Shown here in pieces: positions 21,465-34,032 of a DNA stretch of 64,000 nt. The position numbers and the translations under genes were made by a program. The notes under the pieces were generated by a model, which was not told where the DNA came from, did no database searches, and saw only the letters and a list, made by a program, of their open reading frames with translations. This stretch comes from Flectonema sp. DT1601 (taxonomy: Eukaryota > Euglenozoa > Diplonemea > Diplonemida > Diplonemidae), in contig OZ025843.1 in the NCBI GenBank assembly GCA_964019425.1, positions 1 to 64,000 on the forward strand. Reading direction: 5' to 3'. Position 1 is the stretch's first letter; every line of letters begins with the position of its first letter.

Positions 21465-23073
21465 TTACTTTCTCGGAGATCCATAGCCCTCTGAATAACT
21501 ATCAACAGAGGTGCCGCTCTGTAAGTTTGCATCAGTCAGTCGAGCTGAATTTAGCTCCTCTCGTTTGCGAGATGATATCTGAGAGAACTCATCAGTCGGG
21601 GGTGGTGGAAGTGCGAGTTGTTCCCGTTTGCTGTCTTCTTTTGAAACAAAACTATCAACAAACTGTTGATAAGAAGTCTGCCTGACGTACATCCGCAGCG
21701 CTGACATTGGAGGCCTCTTCCTTGAGGACGACTTCCCCCTAACTCCGTACTCTATCGCTGCCTTTCTGGTTTTCTTATTTATTGCCGCCTTCTCTTCAAG
21801 CTCCTTTCGGTAGTCTTCTTTCGCTTCTTCTTCCTGCCGCTTTGCCTCCTTTTCATCTTTTAGTTGCTGTTTGTGGAGTTGGAGCAGCGAGTTGAAGATT
21901 GGCATCGTGCGGGTTTCACTGATGATTTTCTGTTGTTATTTTTTGTTTTTTTTGTTTTTTTTTTTTTCCTCCCCCCGAAACAGTGACAAGTCACTCCCAA
22001 AGCACACATACCTGCATTTTCTGGAATTCAGGTATGTGAGTATCAGAGGCTTTCATTCGATACTTTTGGAATAAATGAGCATAAGACATTTGACTGCAAA
22101 ACGCCTGACATTCTTTTATTGCTTTCACCCAGGGATGTGAAGCTGCTAAGTGCTGCGAATTTGAATTAGCTGTGTCCATTGCTCGTTGACACCAGTAAGC
22201 AGCTTCCTTATTTCGTCGCAGAGCTATCATTGTAACTGAGAGATTGTGGAAGAGAACTAATTGTGTTGCGTCACAAATTGGCATCGGATTAGCTAAAAGT
22301 TGAACATTAAACCTGACTGGAGCATTTTGATATGCCTCTGGTGTTGGGTGTGTCGTCGACGATTCTTGAGACTCTTCACTTCTAACAGCGGCTGTCAATG
22401 ATTTTGCTGCTTCCACCCATCTTCCACAGAAGCAAAGAGCAATTGCATGTCTCGAAATGAAAAACGATGAGGCAAAATTCACCTTCGCCTTAGACCAATG
22501 CTTCAGGGACATCACCGCCTGTTGTCCAGCAGCTTTAACCTTTTTCCGCTTGTAGAAATAATTTCCCAGATTGCTCGCAACCGTAGCTTTGAAGAATGCT
22601 CGGTGATGGTGGCAGTCTACTTGTTGTGTAATTCCCTCCGCTTGTTTGAATAGCTGAAAAGACTTCGCAATGACACCTTCCTTAGAAGAACCAGGACTGC
22701 TGGAAGACTCTTTTAACAGAAATGTAGCAAAGTTCAATACCGATAGAATATAATGTTTTACCGCAGCGCAATACTGAAAATCGGTGTCATCGAATATACA
22801 CCTTCGCAAATGAAGACACTGCGACAGCGTGATTAAACAATCTTGCCAATAACCTTCGAATCGTTGATCTCTGGCCCTCTTATTACGAATTCTAATCATA
22901 TCGAGTGGTTGTGTAAATGCCGGATTTTTAGCAGATAGCGCATCGTAGTATTCATTAAACACTTCATCACTTGCGAATAAAAGAGGTAACGTGTCCTTCT
23001 CATACTCGCTGACTACAACTCCCTCCAACCATATCGGACGAATGCCATCTGGAAGGCCGAGAGCTTGAGTCAT
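21465..23073 (-). CDS. TPR-like helical protein with coiled-coil tail, two exons
   Basis: Exon 1 is 23073-22012 and exon 2 is 21929-21465. Intron 21930-22011 (82 nt) has donor CAG|GTATGT and acceptor AACAG and is in phase 0, giving 508 aa. Exon 1 is a run of helix pairs with TPR-like spacing and residues (AVMSLKHW...ISRHAIALCFCGRWVEAAKS, then LFHNLSVTMIALRRNKEAA). Exon 2 begins KIISETRTMP and is a highly charged coiled coil (KDEKEAKRQEEEAKEDYRKE) followed by a Ser/Pro-rich tail. It is probably a scaffold or cytoskeletal adaptor. No named family is recognised. The acceptor CCACAG at 23106 lies 32 nt upstream of the ATG. Confidence 0.75.
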
Positions 23074-24908
23074 TATCGTTTATAACATAATTGGTTATAG
23101 TTGAGCTGTGGAAGCAATTTAATAAATTGAAACCTTTTTCGGTCAGGCAGCAGCTTCTCTATAGAACTTGTGATGGTTTTCACCATCGTGCCTTCCAATA
23201 CACTATATCAAAAGGAAAGGCTGCTAGTGATGCGATGAAACAAAATAAAATGTAATATTTAAACTAATCAGATCTTGGCAACTGCTAAGAAAAGTGGAAT
23301 CGAAGCGATTTTAAAATTGAACCGAAAGTGTTATTCAAGAATCCAAAGATGGATCGATGTGATCACATAAAACTTTGTAACTTTAACTGTAAGCAAAAAT
23401 ATAACAATAAAAGAAAACTAATTACACACAACACACACCACACGGCTGCTATTGCTACTAAACTGCGATCGGAATATCACTTCTGTTGTTGTGGTGCTGA
23501 AATATTATATTGAAACGTAATAAAGTACCCAAAAATATACATAAAAACTGAAGTCAAAAAAATTCTTATTTTTACTTTTCTTTTTTTTCTTTTTTTTTTT
23601 AAAAAAACCATTTCTTTCGAATGTGATTAAAGAACTGACCTTCCGCAATGCCACTTTCAGTACGTAAAAATTAGGTACTACGTACACAAATGTCAACTTA
23701 ACTAATAAAACAATTTTTTAATGGGGTGGGGGGATTAAAAAATAAAATAACTAACAGCAAATATAAGGACAGGTTTCGGGGTTAGAGGTAACAGGAATTG
23801 GAAACCTTTCACAGAAACGTAACGATTTCCAGTAGAACGAAAATGAAGAAAAAAAAAAAAAAACAAGAACAAAAATATTTCCCAAAGAGGTCCACCTGCT
23901 AAAAAAGACTATGCATGCGTTATAACGAATTGAAGTAAAACACTCGTTAAAAAATACAAAAAACAGTTGCTTTGCGTGTGTGATAATAATTGAGTGAACC
24001 CACCCAGTCTAGATAAATAGATAAGGAAGTCCAATGCATTGCGTACTGTGCATCTGATACAGCAAACTAAAGAGCATCGGGTTAACTCCCTAGAGCTACA
24101 AGCTACGAGGCAACGTAATTAGACTTTATCCTTTAATAAAGATTGGTCAGTATGCCTATTGCCAGCTTTTTCCACCTCTAAAAAAAAACATAAAAAATAA
24201 AACGTTAGCGTATTTGCTGATCTTGTCTCTAACGTCAATTTTTAATAACGCAGAAATCCAAAAAAAAAAACGATTTAAAAAAAAAAAAAAAAAAAAAAAA
24301 ACCTAACATGCCTATTACAAGATAAAGAAACCGAAAGTGCGAAAAAAAAACGTCACTTGACTTTTTTATTCTGTTTTTTCTTTCGTGACGTGGCCACGAT
24401 TGCAGCCACGTCTGCCTCCCTGCAAAAACACATGAACAACAAAACGACTCTACTTAGTAGTGAATAAAAATGTAAATATCATGTCGTTAGCCGAAGGGCA
24501 AGTTAAACATCTCTTATAGCGAGGTGAAGGGTTAGGTTAAGGAATATTTTTTTCAGATATTATTATATTATTCAAAAGCAGCAGGCGAAGAAAACAAAAG
24601 AAACAAACTTATGTAAGCAGCTCTGCAAATAGAACATCGGACTTACTGAAAGTGTGTCAACCAATAAAATCAAAATCTAAATCACTTAAAATAGTTGGTA
24701 ATTTCTTTTTAAATGTGATTACCAAACCAGAACTACCACCGTGAGACACCATTGGAGGAGGAGGTGATAGTTTGACTTTGAGTAATTATTCTATGAAACA
24801 AAAGATTGGGAGAACATCATAAAATAAGAATTAGGGGAGACATAACCTAAAAGGGTACGATCCGAAAGGAGGAGGAGGGGGCAGTTTAATATTACACCGT
24901 TGTGTGTT
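23074..24908. other. 1.8-kb intergenic, AT-rich
   Basis: The stretch holds many A/T runs (23580-23606, 24258-24301) and no supported gene on either strand. No tRNA boxes or dispersed repeats shared with the rest of the window were noticed. It holds the 3' flank of the receptor kinase and the leader of the TPR-like gene. Confidence 0.5.
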
Positions 24909-27900
24909 TCACTTCGGAAGCAACATTCCCATCTGAGGGAGAGTATTGTTGTTATTATTTTGAATACTGTTACTAAGGCTCTGTAAAGAATCAGGTCTGA
25001 ACCCCCACGTGCTTTGAGGTGAGCTCTGAGGTTGCGTAATCATCGCCGAAGCTGCAGATTCAGTCGCGATGGTCTGTTTTGATTTTTTTTATTTTTCGTT
25101 TAATTATGTACTTGTCATAGATACAATGTTACTATCACACACCTCATAGTCTTCCGTAGAACATTCCGCGTTGGAATCATCTCCTTCACTTTTTGGTTTA
25201 ATTTCACCCTTTGGGACTGATGCCCACTCGTGTTGTAGTAATTCCTATTTTTTTTTTTTTTTTTTTAAAATAAATTATATAAAAAGTACCGCATAAAAAA
25301 AGAGAAAATTATTAGTATTCATACCGGTGCTGTTCTTCTGTTTTCTGTCTTGTTCTGTTCACCAAAACAACTTTTTAAAAATGACATGCAATTCTCACTT
25401 ATGTCATCGGGTATGTTGTCCGGGTGTTTATTTTGATTAATTTGAAAAGCGATCGTTTCTTTGTTTTTCCACGGAACATCTCCCCTGTTGGTGTTGTTGT
25501 TTATAAAATTACAATAAAAAAATTTAAAAAAAAAAAAGCATTCTACAATAGTTCAACAGTACAATATACACACCGATTAAGAATTTCTATTGTCGTACAC
25601 CCAACCGACCAAATGTCTGCAGCAAAAGTGTATCGATTCTCAAGAAGAACTTCAGGTGCCATCCAACAGAAGGTTCCGAGAGCATTCTTACCCATCTCAG
25701 TAGTGGACAGAAGGTAACGAGAACATCCGAAGTCGGCTAATTTAATAACACCATTCGCGTCGATTAATGTATTAGATCCTTTGATGTCTCCATGCATAAT
25801 CATGTGACTGTGAAGGTATTCCAATCCCAATAACAGTTGTCGAGTGTATCCACGAATAGCTCTCTCGTCAAGTGGACATTTCTTAACGAGTGATGCGAGA
25901 CTACCACCAGCAGCGTATTCCATAAATATTTGAACTTTATCTTCAGATACGAGACATGCTTTGTATTCTATGATGTGAGGATGAGACATTTCTTTCATAA
26001 TCTCCAACTCCGGCAGTGCCGTGTTGCAGCCTTTTATAACCTTGACAGCAAGGAGAGATCCTGATGGTAAGACTCCTTTAAAAACTGTTCCGTAGCCTCC
26101 AGATCCTAATCTTTCAATTGTTCTCCAATCGTTGCATTCGTCTTCGAGTGTTGCTAGTTCGGTATCTTCATCTGGAATAGTACCCAAATAGTAAGGCATT
26201 AAATATCGTTCTTTCATTACACGAAATGATTCCAGTTCTTTGCTGTACTGAACTAATAATTTTCCAATCTGTTTTCGATTATTAGCATCTGATTGAGGTG
26301 GTTGATTCACCATTGGAAGAGTCTCATCAGTGTCATCAGGCTCTCTTCCAGTTAATATAACCATATCCCCACTACTGTGGTATTGCTCACTTCGAAGTTG
26401 GAATATATTTCGACGAAGTTCTTTGAGTGATCGTTGAATTCCGACTGCTCGTTTGACAAGTTCTTGGTCTGCTGCTGGATATTGATTACCGGCATCCGTT
26501 TCTTTTATTCCCCAAAAACTCAAAACAATAAGAAGGACCCCCAGAGGATAGACAATAGTTATCCAGAGATCTGAGTCACTGTCACAGTCGGGTAAAGGAT
26601 AAGGACCATAAATTAAACAACTGGTGATGGCTGTCAAAATCCCCCAAACGGCAACAGAAAGTCCACAAACTCGAAGTCTATTCACATTATAATACGCACA
26701 AGGTTCAGAATAGCTCGTCAACAGCAACAATGCAACCTGAAGACCCAAACTACTAATCAATAAGAAATACACTTCCTGATCAAAAACAGAAATCACCACA
26801 ACCTGAACAAATAATATCGACAATCTCAAAGCTTCATACGTCCTCTTGTTTCGAATATCTAAGTCTGTCCGATACGGAGGATGAGCAAAGTGTAAAACTA
26901 AATAATTAGCACTATTATAACACAACAATATAAACATCGATGAACATAAAAACGATGCCACCACGTATAATATATGAGCTGAACTCGTCCAACACTGAAT
27001 TTCTGAATTCGCAGTCAGGACTGGCAGCTGTGAAATTCCTCCGAAACTCTGTTCAGAAACACAATTGAAAGCCTGCAGTAGTATGGTTAATATTGGTAGC
27101 ATTAAGAAGTTAAGTAGGGCAGTGAATTCTTTGTGTAGAATGAAAAACTTTGGGATGTGACGTTTAAAAGTATCAGTTCGAATACTCCTCGTGCAACTCT
27201 TCGCATGCGGCAACAGAGGAAGCCACAAAGCAAACCAAACAACTGTTATGACACTACACGTTGTGAATGCAAATGCAAATGCTGGACCTGTTGTCCTCTT
27301 TTGATAAAACCACTTGTGAAACCATCCTTGAGTCTTTTTTAAATAGTGTGGCAGCGGTACCTGTGGATGAAGGAAGATAGCCCCCAGCCACAACACTTCG
27401 TAGAACATGAAAAATGCAACCACCGCATTCGGTAGGAAATGTCGGAACTCATCCCACGACAGCGCCAATCGAACAGGAGGTCGTTTTACTAAATCTTTCA
27501 TAACACCAGACACCCCTCCATGTTGGAGTAGAACTGGTAATAATAACATCGCTATTGTGACTGTCATAAGTAGCAGGGGACTGAATGGGATTTCCCCGGA
27601 CTCGATGATGAATTGAACAGAAGCTTTACCGTTGCTTTGCTTAATGCGATGGGTGATGGAAGCGGCTTCTGCACAACCAGTCGGACTCAGACTCTCCATG
27701 TCTCCGAATACTGATTGTGACCATCTTATTAACGGAACATATTCACCGTTTTTTGGCATAAACTTATCCCGACACTTTGCAGTTGCCGTTGGGGAAATCT
27801 TAACTGAACCAGCAACATCAACAGGAGTGTTACTACAAGTCGTGGTACTGTTTATTGTGATTACCAGTTGACCTGATATCGTTAAGTCACCTTTTATACG

Positions 27901-30870
27901 AAGGACGTCATTCACTTCTGTTATCGCTAATACAGAATTATGACTCACGACAACGTCACCAGTAATTTGAACATCTTTATTTACACTAAACATGCTGCTA
28001 TCTTCAATAACTAATTTATCGACCAGGATGTTAACTGATTTCTTGATTGATAATTTCTCTCCTGAAGCAGCAATCAGTCTGTCGAGACCAGTGACCGCAT
28101 TACAATATTCATCTGACTGGTGATCTGACTCGACTAAACTTGAATCAGATTCCTCTGAAGCATCAGTTCCCTGACTTGGAGCACATGCGAATACATGACC
28201 TCCGTTTAGCAAAACTGACCCACCTCTAAACACTTCACTTGGAGCTGTTGTTTGAAGAGTATCAGTCGACTCTAACTGACGTGAGGTACTACTGACGGTT
28301 GGAGGTGGTAGTTGTGGAGCATCCTTCAGTTGTTCTGTTCCACTGTCTTCACCACTTTTACCACCGGAAGAGATCGATGTCCATTCTCCACCAAACGGAA
28401 AGCAAACGCATCCAAAAACAGAAACACTTCCCTTCGACTCAATTCTAAAAGGAATATCGAGAGGTGACTCACAATTATTATGAACTGTTAATACACTCAC
28501 TGTCGCTCCTGAAGCAACTTGTAGAAGAACTGAGTATTGTGATTTAGAAGATTGAGAACAACTAGTCTGAGCTGCTGAATTCCCAACAAGAACTGCCTCA
28601 CGAAGAACAACAATACTGAAAGACGAGGGGTTGATGATAGAAAATGATGTTACATTCCAAGCAAATGACGACTCGAATAAGATACTTGCAGTAGAACTTC
28701 CTTGAATGGTACCCTCATGAAATGTTGTTACGACTCCAGGGCGGAATTGATTCCTATCGTGGAGCACTATTGAGACGTTTTGAAACTTCACTCTCAACAT
28801 TCCAGCATCAGATGCTAATGGGATTTCAGTAGCTGTACTATTACTGCTGTTAAAATCGGTAGCTATTTCCTTTTGAGAAAAAGCTGAAGTAAACGTCGCT
28901 CTTGTCAGTGAAACGTTCGAAGACTTAAACACAATGAGGGAATTATTTCCGGTAAAAGTTGCTCTGCTGTGATCATGCTGCTCACCAGCAAACATCACCG
29001 AAGCTTTATCGTTTAGCTGCCAAGCACCGTCTTGTGTGTTGCTGTTGGCGATATTTACAACAGAACGACTACCAACACTAACGATGTTCTTGTTTGCTAA
29101 ATACCGAAGGTCAAGAATAGAACGTTCAGTGATGTCAATAATTCCGTAGTTCGCAACGCAAATTAAGATGGCTGTGTAAGGAGTGTTTGTCGTGTTCTGT
29201 TTTACGATCCCTAGTATTGGTTCTTCACTTAGAAGGGATGCAATCGGAACGTGACTTTGATCAGGAAACACTTCAACATCTAAACCACCAACAACTCTAA
29301 CAGTAGCTGACGGCAGGTTAATTAACATACTGTGAGTCAAATGGTTTACTCTGTATTCTTGACCAAGCCTGACACCGGCGTCAATCTGTAATAATAATGT
29401 GTTTTCAATCGATCCTTGAGGTTGAAATAGTAGTTCAGCTGACTTCCTGATGACAAGCTTACCATTATTAACAATGCGAAGGTTTAACTGAAGACTTCTG
29501 GGACATAAATTAGATTTTAAAATTAAAGATTCGGTGTCAGCATCGTTTATTATAAGAGACGGGGGAGATGGTGTTGATGAGCTAAGACGAAATCTTGAAT
29601 CCGACTGCAGCGCCGGAAGGTCAGATGACAAACGACCACAAGACCAGACAATGCTGGAAACATTTAAATCATGCTCTATGACTAGCCCGTTAGACTTGTC
29701 AGGGATTGTTAATTTCCCAATTGGAATTTCAATCATAGGATCGACTCTGACTAACCCGTTGGTCAGTTCAGCAATATTAACATCACAATAATCATTCTCA
29801 CTACAACCATAACTGTCTACTAAGACAGTATCAGTGAGTCCTAATCCAATTGTTGATAGTTCAATCCAATCATCCGTGTCGGCTAATTTATAACAAAATC
29901 GATGTAAACCAGCTTCTTGAGTTCGAAGTGACGCAAACACCGATGAATCAGTTTCAATAAGCCTATCAGTATTCTCGTAATCACCGTTACCAGGACAGGT
30001 AGTTGAGTCTGACATCGGAGGTAAAGCAACTTCATCAGAACTTGACAATCCTTCACCAAAAACAGTTGTCGTGAATGATTTGTAATCAAGTGCTGGACTT
30101 GGTGTTGTTACGTATCCTTGAGGACCTTGAATTCTAATGCCTACTGATTCATTATTCAATGAGTACCATCCTCCTCTTTCAAATGTTACTTTGATTGATG
30201 CCGTGCCATCAATATGTTCAACGTTACCATGAAAATCAAAAGATGCGTTTTTTGGAACTAATTTAAAAACATTCCCACCTAAATCACCGAACAACTCGAT
30301 GTTAACAGTTTCTTTAACCCGTAGTATTCCTTCAACGAGACCAATGGAAACGATGGACTTCTGTTTTGATGTTATATTTGGAATACAATAAACAGAAACA
30401 TCCTGACTGGATTCAGTATTTCCAAGTTTCGCAGGTTTGTAAAGATACAGAGCCTTCACAGTCAGAGGAATCCTCTCAGGATCTGAAACGATTACTTCTC
30501 GTAGTGAGGTATTACAACATGGTCCAAGGTTTATTCTAAAGCCAGAGTAATTTGGTTTGTATGTGATTATCGACGTCAGAATTATCTCATTAACACAATG
30601 CTCCCACATGGAACTGTTGGTTGGGAACGTCGCATTACTGCTGTGAGACCATTTCCCTTTTAAAGCATCTTTTAAATGACTTTCGTTATGGTACTGCTCT
30701 AGGAGGGTTGAGTTTCCGGGTAAGTTCACTTCCAGCCATAAATTATTTCCAATCAGCTCGTCGCTTCCAAAACCTTGTAGTAGAGTTCCATTATAGCTGG
30801 TGTAGTCAAAGCTAACATCCGCACAGACTACCACAACCGCCAGTACGAGCAGCAATAACTGGCGGATCAT
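24909..30870 (-). CDS. Membrane receptor-like MAPKKK-type protein kinase, four exons
   Basis: Exons are 30870-25574, 25484-25325, 25244-25143 and 25073-24909; the introns are 89, 80 and 69 nt. The product is 1907 aa. Residues 1-18 form a signal peptide (MIRQLLLLVLAVVVVCA). A long beta-rich ectodomain with many N-glycosylation sites follows, to about 1130. About nine membrane segments lie at 1135-1490, then a linker and a protein kinase at about 1584-1830. The kinase has GSGGYGTVFKG, Lys 1610, HGDIKGSN (1693-1700), DFG (1713) and GTFCWMAPEV, the STE11/MEKK style. Exon 2 supplies subdomains X-XI (RGDVPWKN, then ENRRTAP), which proves that the introns are real. The catalytic loop has HGD instead of HRD. 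The tail is Gln/Asn-rich. It is likely a surface sensor kinase. The ligand is unknown. Confidence 0.85.
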
Positions 30871-31183
30871 ATTATCACACTCAAAACATTGTAATGTGTG
30901 CGCTAATGGCTGTTTTTTGTTTTAAAAAAAAGATAAACATAAAAACACTCTCCACCATCATGTGATACCAAAAGACGATAAATAATTCGAATTGACATCA
31001 TTATTACTGTTACTGTTACTTTTTTTTTTTTTTTTGATTTTTTTTTTTTTTTTTTTGTTGTTTTTTTTTTTAATGCAAACCTACCAAAATGCATCACAAA
31101 AGTAAACAGGAACAGCTGCTGCTGCTCAATACCTTTCAGAAAAAGGGAGCAAAAAATATAAACTCTAAATTTTTTCAGTTAAA
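30871..31183. other. Intergenic with leader of the receptor kinase
   Basis: On the minus strand a T-rich tract and AACAG (AG at 30910) lie 39 nt above the kinase ATG. Plus-strand T runs lie at 31020-31070. Nothing else was recognised. Confidence 0.5.
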
Positions 31184-32782
31184 TTATAAATCACAGTACA
31201 CATTCATGACATCGAGCTGTGTTGTTTATTATGTTTTTAGTTTAGTTTAGTTTATTTATTTTATTTTTGAAAATTTCTAACAAACCTGGAGTATATCAGC
31301 AGGGCATCCACAGATCTGAGCAACAGAAGGAGTTGTTCTTCCCCGATCACCATTTATTAATTCTTTAATGTAAGCACCAGCCTGAGTGATGACGTCGATT
31401 ACCATGAAATGAGGTCCAAGAACTCGATGAATTTTCATAGAATGAACAAGACGAGGTCTTATTAATGATGACCTTCTGTGGAGTACTCTGAGAGGTGTTT
31501 TTTGACTGATCTCAACTTCTCTAAATTCCAGTTTCATCCTATCAACATCAGTGAGTGGTTTTGCAGTCCAAACGACACATCTGTATTCTTTTTTTTTATT
31601 TTCACTGCTGTGAGCGAGGGCGCTGAAGTATTCCCTTTCAACTTGTTTTAAGGAACCAGAGACGACACTGGCTTCTCCATCTGATTGATTTATTGTTTTT
31701 TCAAGTTGTTTTAATTCTGGTTCTGAAAAAAACAATTTTTGTGGATTAGGAACTTCGAACAGAAAAGGTCTTCCGTCTCCGAACATTCTAACGTCGATAT
31801 CTTCCCGACCAGCTGCTATGAACTTCGCACTGCCCATTGCGTCGTTAATGTCATTCGATTCTTGAAATGTTCGATTCCTCTTTCTCGATGGCGGTGGAGG
31901 AGCCGGAAGTCCATTTGGAAATATCTGATCAATAAGAGGACGGAATAACTCTTCGTGAAGACTGCTACCAGCACCAATACGTTTTCCATCTTGAATCCAA
32001 GGTGTTTGCGGTAGACTACGACCTTCTTTTATATACCTTCCAGCAATAAGCAAAGGATACCTCTCCATGTCAATGTAAAAAGAAGCAGTTTCCTCAGCTG
32101 GAGGGAAGTGAGTTCCAATTGCTGCTATCGCATCAGGTTTTGTGTTATTAAAGATTTCATCGACGGCTCTTATTGAAGGATATTCATGGTCTAGAGTCTT
32201 ATTGTATCGATACCTTGCTGGACGTTCAAATCCTAAGTTGTCCCAAATTGGAGCGAGTTGGTTGTCAGCAGTCTTGTTGCTGAATTGAACTTTTATTAAT
32301 AAATCGATCGGTTGATTTGATACTTCAAACCCCTGAGAACGAGCGATATTCGCGACTTCATTTTGAGCAATCGATCGAAGGTCAGAATTATAGCGAGATA
32401 TGAGCTCACTTACATTCCGACAAATATCTTTACAATTTGAAAATTGCAACATCGCAATCGCACTTCTAATCGAATGTGATCGAGGAAGGGTTACAGAAGC
32501 TGTTACCGTCTTGATGTCGACATATTTCGATTCTTTTAAAAATTTTAAAACCGCTTCTCTAACATGTTTCAATTGCCCCAGTACACCAGCACACAACACA
32601 CATTGCTGAATTGATTCATCCGATCCCATTAAGTCTAAATCTCTACATCCACAGCATCTTAGGACACATCCTCCACACATTCCCATTTTAGATGCGCGTT
32701 CTGCTTTTTCCTTAGTCGCAGTATCAGTATTGTCCAACCATTTACCCTTCTCACCCCAAGTACTCCATGGTGAGTCAGTCAT
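31184..32782 (-). CDS. PUS10: tRNA pseudouridine synthase Pus10
   Basis: Exon 1 is 32782-31286 and exon 2 is 31216-31184; the 69-nt intron has donor CAG|GTTTGT and acceptor CACAG. The product is 509 aa, close to human PUS10 (529 aa). The N-terminal part has Cys pairs (CGGC...CVLCAG) as in the family's zinc-binding THUMP region. The catalytic domain shows GREDIDVRMFGDGRPF, whose Asp after the E is the expected catalytic residue. The end has AGAYIKELINGDRGRTTPS. The 33-nt last exon restores the family ending DILQLDV. Pus10 makes pseudouridine at positions 54/55 of the T-loop of tRNA in archaea and some eukaryotes. The start at MTDSPW is the first ATG; codons above it begin with TTG. Confidence 0.93.
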
Positions 32783-33382
32783 TATGTATTCTTGTTTGTG
32801 GTGGTTCAATTATGGTTTAAAAAAAAAGGTTCACGAAGGGTCAGATATCGTATCAAACCAACTGATGTGGTGTGATCGCTGTTTTTAAGAATAAATTAGG
32901 AATTCAGAAGAAGAAAATGTTTTTAAAGAGAAGTATTATCTGACTATTTACCCTTCTTCACCCCCCAAGTACTCCATAGTGAGTCAGTTATATGCTTTCT
33001 TGTAGTGGTTAAAAAGATGTTTGTTTTATGACTAAAGGATCTCTATCAGGTATTAATGTGCTGATGTGTAGTGTGATTGCTGTTTTGAGAAAATTAAAAT
33101 TAGGAATTCAGAAGAATTTTTTTTTTTTAAAGAATGAAGTCAAATTGTCATATTCGTAAATCTCTTTCCAAGTTGAATACAAAGAGGTCGGAACGAGTTC
33201 CCTATTACCTCACGGAAACCAAAACAAAACCAAAATGAGCCACAAAAATATATCATTTTTTGAAAACGATAAGTAAAATTAAACTTCGAGAGAGAAAAAA
33301 AAATATTCTCTTCCGAAGAATTCGCAAAAAAAAATAATAATAATATTAATAAGGAAAAAACAAAAGAACTTCCCGTTGTTTG

Positions 33383-33413
<31 letters not shown>

Positions 33414-33455
33414 TATATTTTTTTGAATTATCTTGCCAAGAAAAAGGAAGCAAAT

Positions 33456-33487
<32 letters not shown>

Positions 33488-34032
33488 CAAATCTCTTTCA
33501 TCCAACTCATTAGGAAGAGATGTTGTCATTCACGATGGTGTGTTGACCTTTCATCAACAACCAGTCTACTCTACTCTCACAAAAAACAGTTCATACGGTT
33601 AGACTCTGTTTGCCTTTTCTACTAAACTACAAGCGAAGTACCTGTTGGTATCTTAATGCACGTTGTGTTCGTCTGAGTTATCATAAAAAGCGAATTCATT
33701 GGTTCGATCACTTTTTTTCTACATTTTTAAAGCTTTCTAATTATTGTTCAGTTAAAAGCTTTTATTTTGTGACGAACGTTTTTTGTATTTTAAAAATAAA
33801 AAAATAAAAGAAACGGAATAAAAGTAATCTATCGAAAGCCCTATCGAAGTTTTGTCTTGACTTTCAAGTTTTTTTTTAAAAAAAATAATATAAAAAAAAA
33901 TAAGATTTCCGCAAGCATTCGCTAAACAATTCTATTTTTTACTGAAGCCAAAAAAAACAAACTTTCAAAAAACTTCTTTTTATGAACCAACCACTACTAG
34001 ATAGTTTGATGGGTCTTTTCACCGCAAAAAAA
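32783..34032. other. 1.2-kb intergenic with small direct repeat
   Basis: The segment at 32745-32890 (TACTCCATGGTGAGTCAG and a downstream ...GTGTGATCGCTGTTTT) recurs at 32955-33090 in diverged form. It is therefore a local duplication of the 5' end and leader of the PUS10 gene. The remainder is AT-rich with T runs at 33380-33408 and 33458-33487. Confidence 0.55.

Noticed and set aside
25543-25573. Receptor kinase ending at CVYCTVELL
   Set aside because: These codons are intron sequence after a GTGTGT donor. The next exons complete kinase subdomains X and XI.
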